A stretch of DNA of 64,000 bases from assembly GCA_947495975.1 (NCBI GenBank), contig CANMBE010000014.1:1-64000 (forward strand). Reading direction: 5' to 3'. Both the position numbers and the translations under genes were made by a program. The stretch is from Ignavibacteria bacterium (GTDB lineage Bacteria; Bacteroidota; Ignavibacteria; Kapaibacteriales; Kapaibacteriaceae). This document shows positions 19,827-29,025 of this stretch, piece by piece. A model generated the notes under the pieces. It saw nothing but the letters and a program-made list of their open reading frames with translations. It did not search any database and was not told where the DNA came from. The first letter of the stretch is position 1. Each line of letters begins with the position of its first letter.

Positions 19827-20960
19827 ATGAACACACGTCCTGAACCTTCAAACATCGACTGGCTCATCTTGCTACCCATAGCTGGGTTGCTGATGTTTAG
19901 TGTGGCATTCGTGTATAGTGCCAGTGCCTCGTTTGCAGATGTAAAGTTTGGCTCAAGTGAAGAACTCGTGTGGAACCATGCAATACGGGTACTCATTGGT
20001 TTGACGCTCATGATCGTGTTTGCAAAGATCGACTATCGAGTATGGCAGGGTACGTCGGCCACGGTGCTCCTTGTTGCCATTGGTTTCTTGGTTATGGTCC
20101 TCGTTATGGGAACGGAGATTAAGGGCGCCAGCAGATGGGTCAAGCTTGGGCCTGTAAACTTTCAGCCATCGGAACTTGCCAAGTTTGCGCTGGTCATTCA
20201 CACCGCGTCACTCCTCAGCACAAACCGCGCGCTCCTGCGGACGTGGAAGAAGGGCATCGTTCCCATTCTTGTGTGGATGTTGCCTGTATGCGTGCTCATT
20301 GCCCTGCAGCCAAACCTATCTACAGCCAGCGTGATCTTTCTGATCGTTATGGTAATGATGTTTTTGGCCGACGTGGACTTCAAGCATTTGGCCATAATCG
20401 TAGGGTCGGGCTTTGCCATCGCGGCCGTCTATGCCGTTAGCGCCGAATATAGACTACGAAGACTGGTAGCATTCTTCGGAGGAGGTACTGGAGACGAGCC
20501 AGTCCGATACCAACTCGATCAGGCGCTCATTGCCTTTGGCAATGGAGGAATTACGGGCGTTGGCCCCGGACAAAGCAGGCAGCGAGACTGGTTTTTGCCT
20601 GAATCGTATGGGGATTTCATTTTTAGCATTGTAGGTGAAGAGTACGGTTTTGTAGGTGTTACGCTCCTAGTCTTGGCCTTTGTGCTCATTACATGGCGTG
20701 GCTATACCGTTGCAAAGAAGGCACCAGACGCCTTTGGCAGGCTGTTGGCGGCTGGGATCACCACCACACTGGCTGTTTATGCCTTTGTGAACGCAGGTGT
20801 TACCTGCGGGATTCTACCCACCACCGGCCTTCCCATGCCTTTTATCTCCTATGGCGGCTCCAGTGTGTTCTTTAGCGCAATTGCTGTTGGTGTTCTATTA
20901 AACGTATCTTCCCAAGCGGGGGTGTACAGAAGACGAAATGCGCGCCCGCTTGCCGAATGA
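19827..20960 (+). CDS. SEDS-family rod shape/cell division protein (RodA/FtsW)
   Basis: WVKLGPVNFQPSELAKFALV; RYQLDQALIAFGNGGITGVGPGQSRQRDWFLPESYGDFIFSIVGEEYGF; TGLPMPFISYGGSS. Confidence 0.9.
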   Translation: MNTRPEPSNIDWLILLPIAGLLMFSVAFVYSASASFADVKFGSSEELVWNHAIRVLIGLTLMIVFAKIDYRVWQGTSATVLLVAIGFLVMVLVMGTEIKGASRWVKLGPVNFQPSELAKFALVIHTASLLSTNRALLRTWKKGIVPILVWMLPVCVLIALQPNLSTASVIFLIVMVMMFLADVDFKHLAIIVGSGFAIAAVYAVSAEYRLRRLVAFFGGGTGDEPVRYQLDQALIAFGNGGITGVGPGQSRQRDWFLPESYGDFIFSIVGEEYGFVGVTLLVLAFVLITWRGYTVAKKAPDAFGRLLAAGITTTLAVYAFVNAGVTCGILPTTGLPMPFISYGGSSVFFSAIAVGVLLNVSSQAGVYRRRNARPLAE

Positions 20961-21001
20961 TTCTCGCCTCTCTCAGTGCTTTTTTGTAATATCGGATCCA
21001 G

Positions 21002-21430
21002 ATGCTACACACCATTAAGAAGCTATATCACTCAATTACGGAAGTAGCCAAGATCATTGGCGAAGAGCAGCACGTATTGAGATACTGGGAAAGGGAGTTC
21101 TCGCAACTTCGTCCGCAGAAAAATCGGGCGGGTAATCGTGTCTATACACGAAGAGACCTAGCGATTTTACGTGTGATACAGCGGCTGCTACGCGATGAGC
21201 GTTATACTGTTGCAGGAGCGAGAGAATTTCTCAAGCAACACGGATTGCCTGAAGACGTGGAGTTAATGGTTGGAAGTGAAGAAGTGGGGAATGCGGCGAG
21301 CAAGAGCGCAAACGTTACGTTGTTGCGTTCTGTACGGAAATCAACGGTTGACGTTGGGCTTGCGCAAGATGTTATTGAAGAGCTGCGTTCTATCGCATCG
21401 AGTCTCCGCTTGCGACTTGCCACGACGTAA
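21002..21430 (+). CDS. MerR-family transcriptional regulator
   Basis: YHSITEVAKIIGEEQHVLRYWEREFSQLRPQKNRAGNRVYTRRDLAILRVIQRLLRDERYTVAGAREFL. Confidence 0.9.
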   Translation: MLHTIKKLYHSITEVAKIIGEEQHVLRYWEREFSQLRPQKNRAGNRVYTRRDLAILRVIQRLLRDERYTVAGAREFLKQHGLPEDVELMVGSEEVGNAASKSANVTLLRSVRKSTVDVGLAQDVIEELRSIASSLRLRLATT

Positions 21431-21469
21431 CCACACGGCGAATCATTCATCAAATGGGTTGAGGATAAA

Positions 21470-22477
21470 ATGCGAATGCTACGATCGAGTGCTATTGTAC
21501 TATTGGTACTGGCCGTTTCTGCGCTTGGTATGTGGGGACAACAACGCTCCTACACCGCTTCCACGATTGGCAAACATGCCGACGAAGTACTCGGTGTCTT
21601 TGTGAACGATGCGAACACGATGGTGGCCACGTGTAGTCTTGACGAAACTGTCAAGCTATGGTCGCTTCCTGACGGTAAGGAGCAACGAACACTTACCGGG
21701 CACACCGCTCAGGTAAACAACATCTCATTCTCGGGCGACGATAAGTGGCTTGTAAGCGCAAGCAACGATCGTACGATTCGTGTTTGGGACGTTGCTACAG
21801 GCAAGCAAGAGCAAGTTCTCCGTGGGCACACTGCAGAAGTGATTGGCGTGTACTTCAATCCTATTGAAGGCAGTTCGCTTGTTGCTAGCACGTCTTTCGA
21901 CAAGACGGTAAAGATTTGGGATACAAAGATTGGCATTGAAGCAAAAACGCTTCGGGGTCATACAATGCAAACCAATAACGTAGCATACTCATATGATGGA
22001 CGCTTCCTTGCGTCATGCTCAGATGATCGGACAGTGAAAATTTGGTCAAGTGATCTTTCAAAGAAAGATCCGATCATGACGCTTGCTGCACATCAAGCTC
22101 CAGTGCTTGTTGCGCTGTATTCCTTTGACTCAAAATATTTAGCTACTGCTGACCAAGACGGAGTAGTAAAGATTTGGTCGATGCCGTCCGGCGAACTTGT
22201 TCGCTCAATCAATGCTCACCTGGAGCTTGTGCAGGACGTTGCATTTGCGGAAGACAACAAGACACTCGTTACATGCAGTCTCGATAAGAATGTTAAGATG
22301 TGGGACATCGTAACGGGGCAGAATCTCATGACCAACAATGTTGGTGTTGAAGTTTGGTCACTAGACGTAACCAGCAATGCGGGGCTCATCGTGCTTGGTT
22401 GTGCCGATGGTACTGTTAGAATGTTAAAAGAAACAGGGTCAGAGACCGGTCGCTCAAATCGTGGTGGAGGACGTTGA
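21470..22477 (+). CDS. Exported WD40 beta-propeller protein
   Basis: Signal peptide (LRSSAIVLLVLAVSALGMWGQ); about 6-7 WD repeats (LTGHTAQVNNISFSGDDKWLVSASNDRTIRVWDVATG; KTLRGHTMQTNNVAYSYDGRFLASCSDDRTVKIWS). Confidence 0.9.
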   Translation: MRMLRSSAIVLLVLAVSALGMWGQQRSYTASTIGKHADEVLGVFVNDANTMVATCSLDETVKLWSLPDGKEQRTLTGHTAQVNNISFSGDDKWLVSASNDRTIRVWDVATGKQEQVLRGHTAEVIGVYFNPIEGSSLVASTSFDKTVKIWDTKIGIEAKTLRGHTMQTNNVAYSYDGRFLASCSDDRTVKIWSSDLSKKDPIMTLAAHQAPVLVALYSFDSKYLATADQDGVVKIWSMPSGELVRSINAHLELVQDVAFAEDNKTLVTCSLDKNVKMWDIVTGQNLMTNNVGVEVWSLDVTSNAGLIVLGCADGTVRMLKETGSETGRSNRGGGR

Positions 22478-22479
22478 AC

Positions 22480-23211
22480 ATGAAAAATTTCAATTCTATG
22501 CGGATTATGAAAACAATGTTCATTGTTGCCCTCGTAGTAGGCAGCAGTATTGTGGTGAGTGCACAAAGTGCGCTCGGTAGCGTTGTAACTCTCGCTGGAT
22601 ATTTCCTCAGTGGACAATCGTTAACACCTGCTGAAGTAAACTATTCTTTGATTGATAACCAGGGCAAAAAGATTGGCCAATCATCCAAGAGCAATCCAAC
22701 TGAGGGCTATCTGCAAACGGGCCTCAAGCCAGGAGAGAGCTACATCATCCGTGTTGAGGATCCACGCTACTTCCGTCAAGAGTTTCGTGTTGACGTTCCA
22801 GCAACTGGTAAGTATCTCGAAATCTCTAAAGACTTTGTGGTACGCGCAATGGAGACTGGCCATACGGTTGCCATCACACCCTCACCATTTGATCTCAAGA
22901 AGGCTGTCCTCAAGACTGGCGCAGAAGATGATCTCAGTGAGTTTGTCAAGATCCTTATCATGAACCCAGGTACAAACGTTGAGTTTGTGTGTTATCCTGA
23001 TGCTGAAGGATCTGCAGACGTGATCCAGAAGATCAGCGCGGGTCGTGCCGAGTCGCTCAAGAAGTTTGTCGTAGCAAAGGGTGTTTCTGCTGGGCGTGTA
23101 AGTGTCCGTGCGGTATCATCCACAGACCCAATTGACCCACCACCCATCCGTAAGGCTGCCAAGGGTAAGCGCTACGTTGGACCGGTCTACATGGTGATAA
23201 CAAAGATCTAG
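22480..23211 (+). CDS. Exported protein with CRD-like beta domain and OmpA_C-like domain
   Basis: Signal peptide; VVTLAGYFLSGQSLTPAEVNYSLIDNQGKKIGQSSKSNPTEGYLQTGLKPGESYIIRVEDPRYFRQEF (CRD-like); MNPGTNVEFVCYPDAEGSADVIQKISAGRAESLKKFVVAKGVSAGRVSVRA (OmpA_C-like, D and R retained). Confidence 0.65.
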   Translation: MKNFNSMRIMKTMFIVALVVGSSIVVSAQSALGSVVTLAGYFLSGQSLTPAEVNYSLIDNQGKKIGQSSKSNPTEGYLQTGLKPGESYIIRVEDPRYFRQEFRVDVPATGKYLEISKDFVVRAMETGHTVAITPSPFDLKKAVLKTGAEDDLSEFVKILIMNPGTNVEFVCYPDAEGSADVIQKISAGRAESLKKFVVAKGVSAGRVSVRAVSSTDPIDPPPIRKAAKGKRYVGPVYMVITKI

Positions 23212-23271
23212 TATTTTTCGAAAAAACGCCAAAAACTACCCGTTTCTTGCGTATTTCATAGCAAATCGATC

Positions 23272-23301
23272 AAAAAAGGGGGCTAAGAGGCCCCCTTTTC
23301 T
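23272..23301 (+). terminator. Intrinsic terminator
   Basis: AAAAGGGGGC-TAAGAG-GCCCCCTTTT perfect hairpin with T-run. Confidence 0.85.
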
Positions 23302-23318
23302 TATATTCGCATCCCTCT

Positions 23319-23392
23319 GGTCCCGTGGTAGAGTGGCTATACAGAGCTCTGCAAAAGCTCGTACATCGGTTCAAATCCGGTCGGGACCTCCA
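23319..23392 (+). tRNA. tRNA-Cys (anticodon GCA), CCA encoded
   Basis: Acceptor GGTCCCG/CGGGACC, U73, CCA; anticodon stem-loop GAGCT-CTGCAAA-AGCTC; T-arm TCGG-TTCAAAT-CCGG. Confidence 0.95.
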
Positions 23393-23422
23393 CAGCACTT
23401 CATTCCATTGACACCATAAAGC

Positions 23423-23989
23423 ATGGCAACAACAGCCGATCTCCGAGTAGGTGCCGTTATCCGCCATAATGGCGAGCTCTGTTCGGTCCTCGAAACTATT
23501 CACCGTACACCCGGCAACCTCCGCGCCTTCTACCAAGTGAAGATGCGCGTGATTAAGACAGGGAAGCTACGTGAAGAACGATTCCGCTCAGGTGAATCCA
23601 TCGAGTTTGTTCGCGTTGAAACTCGCAACTACCAGTATCTCTACCGCGATGGCGACGTATTCATGTTCATGGACTCCGAGTCATACGATCAAATTCCTGT
23701 AATCGTAGAAATCGTTGGCGAATCTGCGAAATACATGAAGGAAGGTCTGGAAGTTCAGATCGCCCGAGACGAGGCAGACAACGTTGTGTCGGTAGCAATG
23801 CCCAACCACGTTATCCTGCGCGTGGTGTCCACTGAACCTGGCGTCCGCGGAGATACAGCAACAAATGCACTCAAACCAGCAACTGTAGACACGGGTGCCA
23901 ATGTAAACGTGCCTCTGTTTGTGAATGAAGGAGACCTCATCCGCGTTGAAACATCAAGCGGATCATACATGGAGCGAGTGAAAGAGTAA
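23423..23989 (+). CDS. efp: Translation elongation factor P
   Basis: 188 aa; TIHRTPGNLRAFYQVKMRVIKTGKLREERFRSGESIEFV; YQYLYRDGDVFMFMDSESYDQIPV; C-terminal VNVPLFVNEGDLIRVETSSGSYMERVKE. Confidence 0.95.
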   Translation: MATTADLRVGAVIRHNGELCSVLETIHRTPGNLRAFYQVKMRVIKTGKLREERFRSGESIEFVRVETRNYQYLYRDGDVFMFMDSESYDQIPVIVEIVGESAKYMKEGLEVQIARDEADNVVSVAMPNHVILRVVSTEPGVRGDTATNALKPATVDTGANVNVPLFVNEGDLIRVETSSGSYMERVKE

Positions 23990-24043
23990 GGGGCTTAGCG
24001 AACAGTTTTCGCTTTTCGGAATTACGTCAACGTTGGAGGATTC

Positions 24044-24517
24044 ATGGATCTCAATTATCTACGTCGTTTGCTCAAAATTTTTGATGAGAGCAGCGCAACA
24101 GAGCTCAACATTGAAGAAGAAGGCGTGTCGGTTCAAATGTCAAAGGCCACGCAGCAACCTGCGGGCATGATGGCTCCTACGTACATCATGGGCTCGCAAC
24201 CAAGCGCCGCAACTGTCGCACCTGCATTGCCTGCTGCTGCAGCGCCCGTGGCCGCTGCGCCAGTTGCAGAAGAGACAATGCACAAGCTCCTTTCGCCGAT
24301 TGTGGGTACGTTCTACAGAGCCCCTTCCCCAGATGCAGATTCATTCGTGCAAGTTGGACAGCACGTCACTGCAGGTGAGACGCTTTGCATCGTGGAAGCA
24401 ATGAAGCTCATGAATGAGATTGAGTCCGATGTTACTGGTACCATCATGAAGATTCTTGTAGAGAATACACATGCGGTGGAATACAACCAGCCCATGTTTC
24501 TTATTAAGCCCGACTAA
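24044..24517 (+). CDS. accB: Acetyl-CoA carboxylase biotin carboxyl carrier protein
   Basis: Ala/Pro linker; [24 protein letters not shown] (biotinylation EAMKLMNE). Confidence 0.95.
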   Translation: MDLNYLRRLLKIFDESSATELNIEEEGVSVQMSKATQQPAGMMAPTYIMGSQPSAATVAPALPAAAAPVAAAPVAEETMHKLLSPIVGTFYRAPSPDADSFVQVGQHVTAGETLCIVEAMKLMNEIESDVTGTIMKILVENTHAVEYNQPMFLIKPD

Positions 24518-24535
24518 TCTGAAGGGCTCCGATCC

Positions 24536-25876
24536 ATGATTAAAAAGCTACTGATTGCCAACCGAGGCGAGATTGCGTTGCGCATTATTCGTGCTGCAAA
24601 AGAACTCGGTATTAAAACTGTTGCCGTGTATTCCGAGGCTGATCGCGCTTCACTTCATGTACGTTTTGCCGATGAGGCAGTATGTGTTGGACCGGCTCAA
24701 GGTAAGCTGTCGTATCTCAACATCCCATCGCTCATCGCAGCGGCTGACGTAACCAACGCCGATGCCATTCATCCGGGTTATGGTTTCCTAGCGGAGAACG
24801 CAACGTTTGCCGAAATCTGTTTGGATTGCAATCTCACGTTTGTTGGCCCCTCGCCTGATGCCATCACTCGCATGGGCAATAAGTCCTTTGCTAAGGACAC
24901 GATGATTGCAGCCGGAGTGCCCGTGGTGCCAGGCTCTGACGGCATCGTGCCTACGGTAGAAGACGCACGCCGCGTTGCAGAGGAAGTTGGATATCCAGTG
25001 ATGATCAAGGCAGTGGCAGGGGGCGGCGGTAAGGGTATGAGGTATGTGGAGATTCCATCTGAATTAGACCGTGCGTATGCTGCTGCACGAAACGAAGCCG
25101 AAGCTTCGTTTGGCAATGGCGATATCTACATCGAAAAGTTTGTTGAAGAGCCCCGTCACATAGAGATTCAAGTTTTTGGTGACACTCATGGCAACATAGT
25201 ACACCTCAATGAGCGTGAGTGCTCAATTCAACGTCGTCACCAAAAGCTTATAGAAGAAACCCCATCTCCGATCATGACGCCTGAACTTCGCAAGGCAATG
25301 GGGGAGGCTTCTGTGAAGGGGGCTGCGAGTGTTAATTATGTTGGCGCAGGAACGATTGAATTTCTCGTTGACAAACATCGAAATTTCTATTTCATGGAGA
25401 TGAACACGCGGATTCAGGTTGAGCATCCTATTACCGAACAGGCGTGCATGGTGGACTTGATCAAAGAACAATTGATTGTGGCTTCTGGCGAAAGGCTGAC
25501 GATTCAGCAGCGCGATCCAGTTATGCACTCGATGGAGTGTAGAATTAATGCTGAAGATCCGTACCACGATTTTAGACCGTCACCAGGGAAGATTGAATCG
25601 TTGAACTTTCCGGGTGGACCGGGCGTTAGGGTAGACTCGCATATCTACCAGGGTTATACCATTCCGCAGCATTACGATTCGATGGTTGCAAAGCTCATTA
25701 CATTTGCACCAACGCGCGCCGAATCAATCGCAAAAATGCGTCGGGCACTTGATGAGTTTATCATCGAAGGCATCCACACAACTATCCCATTTCATCGCAA
25801 GATGATGGACAACCCAGATTTTATTTCTGGTGAATTTGATACGAAATATCTCGACACTCATGATTGGAAAGCATAA
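24536..25876 (+). CDS. accC: Biotin carboxylase
   Basis: [62 protein letters not shown]. Confidence 0.95.
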   Translation: MIKKLLIANRGEIALRIIRAAKELGIKTVAVYSEADRASLHVRFADEAVCVGPAQGKLSYLNIPSLIAAADVTNADAIHPGYGFLAENATFAEICLDCNLTFVGPSPDAITRMGNKSFAKDTMIAAGVPVVPGSDGIVPTVEDARRVAEEVGYPVMIKAVAGGGGKGMRYVEIPSELDRAYAAARNEAEASFGNGDIYIEKFVEEPRHIEIQVFGDTHGNIVHLNERECSIQRRHQKLIEETPSPIMTPELRKAMGEASVKGAASVNYVGAGTIEFLVDKHRNFYFMEMNTRIQVEHPITEQACMVDLIKEQLIVASGERLTIQQRDPVMHSMECRINAEDPYHDFRPSPGKIESLNFPGGPGVRVDSHIYQGYTIPQHYDSMVAKLITFAPTRAESIAKMRRALDEFIIEGIHTTIPFHRKMMDNPDFISGEFDTKYLDTHDWKA

Positions 25877-25879
25877 ACA

Positions 25880-26257
25880 ATGAACCTCCCAGCAGATCTG
25901 AAATACACAAGCGATCACGAATGGATTCGTGTTGACGGCGATGTAGGAACAATCGGCGTAACGGACCACGCACAAGGCGAACTTGGAGACGTTGTCTATG
26001 TAGACATTCCCGATGCTGGTGCAGCGGTAGGAAAGGGTGATACCTTTGGCTCTATTGAAGCCGTAAAAACAGTAGCCGACCTCTATGCACCTGTTAGCGG
26101 TCAACTCATCGAAGTGAATGAAGTGAACGCCGCTCCAGATTCTGTCAATAAAGACCCATACGGTAACGGTTGGCTAGTAAAGATGAAACTGTCAGACCTG
26201 TCCGAGCTTAATGCACTGATGGATGTTGATGCATACAAGGCACTCATTGGGGCCTAG
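25880..26257 (+). CDS. gcvH: Glycine cleavage system H protein
   Basis: KYTSDHEWIRVDGDVGTIGVTDHAQGELGDVVYVDIPDAG..GSIEAVKTVADLYAPVSGQLIEVN. Confidence 0.95.
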   Translation: MNLPADLKYTSDHEWIRVDGDVGTIGVTDHAQGELGDVVYVDIPDAGAAVGKGDTFGSIEAVKTVADLYAPVSGQLIEVNEVNAAPDSVNKDPYGNGWLVKMKLSDLSELNALMDVDAYKALIGA

Positions 26258-26305
26258 TTCATAGGGCTCATGTTGAAGAGTATTCGTAAAGAGATTGTTA
26301 AAAAG

Positions 26306-26340
26306 AAACGGCGTAGTTCAAAAGAACTACGCCGTTTTTC
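26306..26340. terminator. Bidirectional intrinsic terminator between convergent genes
   Basis: AAACGGCGTAGTTC-AAAA-GAACTACGCCGTTT, 14-bp perfect stem, A-run on the left and T-run on the right. Confidence 0.85.
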
Positions 26341-26362
26341 ATTTCTGAGTGTGCCGAGCGCT

Positions 26363-26776
26363 TCATTTAGGCTGGGCCGCTTTTACTGCTTCTTGAAGAG
26401 CACTAACAATTTCTTTGAACTTCTCTGCTTCGGCACCCTTAAGTGAGCCACGTTGCATAAGAGTAAAGAGGTTCTGTACCTGCTCCATCTTCATTTCGAC
26501 GGTAACAATGTCCTCGTCCTTCTTTGACTCTTTGTTGGCAGTCTCAATAACCTCAACGAGGATCTTACGTGTGTCGAGGTATGCATCTACCTCTGTACCG
26601 CGGATGTCTACGCCAGCAATGAACTGGGTGACGGCTTTAACGTCTCCAAGTTTCATTTTTGGCTTAATCATCACCGGTGCTTGAGCTGCTGGAGTAAGCT
26701 GACTGCCCTGAGCGAACATGTCAACTGATCCAAAGAAAAAGGCGGCCGAGATGGCCAGGATTACGAATAGGCGCAT
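26363..26776 (-). CDS. Small exported protein of unknown function
   Basis: Signal peptide MRLFVILAISAAFFFGSVDMFAQ; helical Lys/Glu-rich mature part. Confidence 0.6.
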   Translation of the reverse strand: MRLFVILAISAAFFFGSVDMFAQGSQLTPAAQAPVMIKPKMKLGDVKAVTQFIAGVDIRGTEVDAYLDTRKILVEVIETANKESKKDEDIVTVEMKMEQVQNLFTLMQRGSLKGAEAEKFKEIVSALQEAVKAAQPK

Positions 26777-27160
26777 AGCTATGGTTCAAAGGGTGAAACA
26801 AATGCCACATTACACGGACATGTAAGTCCTTGATTGTACGTGTTTCATTGTACGTAGATAATCGTGCAGTGGGCTGAACATGAATGGACTTCATTGAGCT
26901 TCGTTAGGGGTCTTCATTATACGTCAACATGCAAATGTCTATACAAGCAGTGTTGTAGGGACTAAGTACGGGCAGATAAAGACCACACGGACACTCGTAA
27001 TCCTCAACAGGTGGATATGTTGAGGGTTATGTTGGTGTAAGAAATAGTTTGCATCATGTTGGTAAAGAGTTATGTTTGTACGTGAGACGCATAAGCACGG
27101 ACAGAACTCAAAAGGCATGCAGCATAACTCTTATTAGGTTGCTTCGGGGAATCCGCACCC

Positions 27161-27526
27161 ATGGCTAAACGCACAAACACTCGTGTAACGCAGAGAGTCC
27201 TTACTCTGGACAAACAGATCGCAACAGCGGTTATGTCCTTGAAGGACTACAATCCTGCGAATAAGGAGTTTACTGCGCAGCGTCTGCGGGAAGCACTTAA
27301 GGGACTAGAGGACGCCACGGCAGCCGAGCAAAAAGCGCTCGAGGCCGTAGCCAAAGCCAGAGAGTCGGCTATCCGTGTAGAAAGTGCCTTCCATGAGCTA
27401 GTTCTTGGCACAAAGCGCCAGGTGCTTGCTCAGTATGGCGACGATTCAGACGAGATCACAAGTCTCGGTATGAAGAAAAAGTCGGAGCGTAAGTATGGCC
27501 GTCCCAGAAAAGGGACTACAAGCTAA
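27161..27526 (+). CDS. Small helical protein with basic AT-hook-like C-terminal tail
   Basis: 121 aa; coiled-coil-like core; tail MKKKSERKYGRPRKGTTS; followed by a strong terminator. Confidence 0.65.
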   Translation: MAKRTNTRVTQRVLTLDKQIATAVMSLKDYNPANKEFTAQRLREALKGLEDATAAEQKALEAVAKARESAIRVESAFHELVLGTKRQVLAQYGDDSDEITSLGMKKKSERKYGRPRKGTTS

Positions 27527-27578
27527 CGCCCGTAACGTCGTAGCGGACATGCCAGGGGGAAAGGCATGACGCCAATAG

Positions 27579-27617
27579 AAAAACGGTCGTCCTTATGAAG
27601 GACGACCGTTTTTTTTG
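27579..27617 (+). terminator. Intrinsic terminator
   Basis: AAAACGGTCGTCCTT-ATG-AAGGACGACCGTTTT followed by further T residues. Confidence 0.85.
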
Positions 27618-27622
27618 CCGGA

Positions 27623-28024
27623 TCAGAAGCGAAAACAACGGCTTTCAGCAGCACCAACGCCAGATCTACCACAGATCATCATCGTTCCATTCTTCAATAT
27701 TCTAGCATGAGGATCTGTGTTCAACCGAATAAAGTCTGCTTCTGGCACGAGTTCATGCATGTTGTCTGAATCAAAACCCGAAAATACTCCTACACTCGAT
27801 ACAGTTTGAACAATTCCCCAGCGTACATGCGTCTGGAGATACGTGCTATTGCGCAAACCAACCAGTGAAGACCACCAGAACATAGGCGTTTGACATACTA
27901 ATCGGCTCTGCATACCTATCAAGACAATCGCAACGAGAACGATTGAAGCAATCCTTGGCAGATTCAATCTGCTTTTAAAAATTTTTATGATGATAGTTCC
28001 AATCATCATAAAAATGTATCGCAT
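27623..28024 (-). CDS. Hypothetical membrane-anchored protein
   Basis: Open frame with a hydrophobic N-terminal segment; no recognised family. Confidence 0.35.
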   Translation of the reverse strand: MRYIFMMIGTIIIKIFKSRLNLPRIASIVLVAIVLIGMQSRLVCQTPMFWWSSLVGLRNSTYLQTHVRWGIVQTVSSVGVFSGFDSDNMHELVPEADFIRLNTDPHARILKNGTMMICGRSGVGAAESRCFRF

Positions 28025-28098
28025 TGTTATGTGCCACCTCTAAACTATTTCTTGGAACATAGTATGGAGCAGAACGATCTACACAAACGCATAGCTTT

Positions 28099-28572
28099 CT
28101 ATGCTAGTCCTTCTACAGCTTCGTAGATTTCGTCGTAATCAGGCTCTAGGCCCGGGTTTTCTGTCACGTTTACGTGGCGGATCACTCCTTCAACATCAAT
28201 CACAAACGTTGCACGATCAGAGCGTACAAGGTCCGGAATTCCTGCAAAGTTGTTTAAAGCCACATCGTAGGCATTAATCGTAGAAAGGCTCCAATCAGAA
28301 AGCACAGGAAAGGTTAGGCCGTGAGCAACGGCAAATGCCTTGTTTGCAAATGGTAGGTCAGCCGATACCGCAATAACTGTGGCATTCAGTCCATTAAGAC
28401 GTTGTATTGCAGTCTGAAATGAGCACATTTCAGCTGTGCAGATTCCCGTGAAGGCTGCAGGGAAGAATGCCAGAACAACATTTTGCCCCTTAAAAGATGA
28501 AAGACTCACTGGTTGCATGCCGCTATCGAAAAGTGTGAAATCAGGTGCCGTAGTTCCAATAGAAAGTGCCAC
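28099..28572 (-). CDS. Peroxiredoxin (AhpC/TSA family)
   Basis: GTG start with GGAG upstream; IGTTAPDFTLFDSGMQPVSLSSFKGQNVVLAFFPAAFTGICTAEMCSF (peroxidatic Cys). Confidence 0.9.
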   Translation of the reverse strand: MALSIGTTAPDFTLFDSGMQPVSLSSFKGQNVVLAFFPAAFTGICTAEMCSFQTAIQRLNGLNATVIAVSADLPFANKAFAVAHGLTFPVLSDWSLSTINAYDVALNNFAGIPDLVRSDRATFVIDVEGVIRHVNVTENPGLEPDYDEIYEAVEGLA

Positions 28573-28673
28573 GAAAAACTCCAAAGTGAAAGTGATGAAC
28601 ATATTGTGGAGAGCAAACCTACCACCACAAGCTTCCTCGTGCTAACTTTCGAGAGTGTAAAAAAGGAATAATT

Positions 28674-28958
28674 ATGCATTCGTATGGTGAAAAAGACCTG
28701 GTTGCTGTGGCAAGCTTCAATAATGCGTTTGATGCTCAGATTTGCTGTGGGCTTCTGCTTCACAATGATATCCATGCAGTGGTTATGGACGAATCTGTTG
28801 GTTCGCTCTTTGCAATAGCCGTGGGAGGGGCCAAAGTGTGTGTGTTGTCTACTGATGCAGACCGCGCTCGCACTATTATCGAGGCAGAAATTGAAGAGGA
28901 CCACATAGAAAATGAAGGATACGATGCTGAAGGTGGAGAGCAGAATGAAGAGAGCTGA
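28674..28958 (+). CDS. DUF2007-like small signal-transducing protein
   Basis: LVAVASFNNAFDAQICCGLLLHNDIHAVVMDE..GGAKVCVLSTDADRARTIIEAEIEED. Confidence 0.65.
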   Translation: MHSYGEKDLVAVASFNNAFDAQICCGLLLHNDIHAVVMDESVGSLFAIAVGGAKVCVLSTDADRARTIIEAEIEEDHIENEGYDAEGGEQNEES

Positions 28959-29025
28959 CGTAACATTTGCAGATGCGTGTATATTGCGATAGTAATGCCA
29001 CGGTAACTAAAAAGGGGGCGAATGC

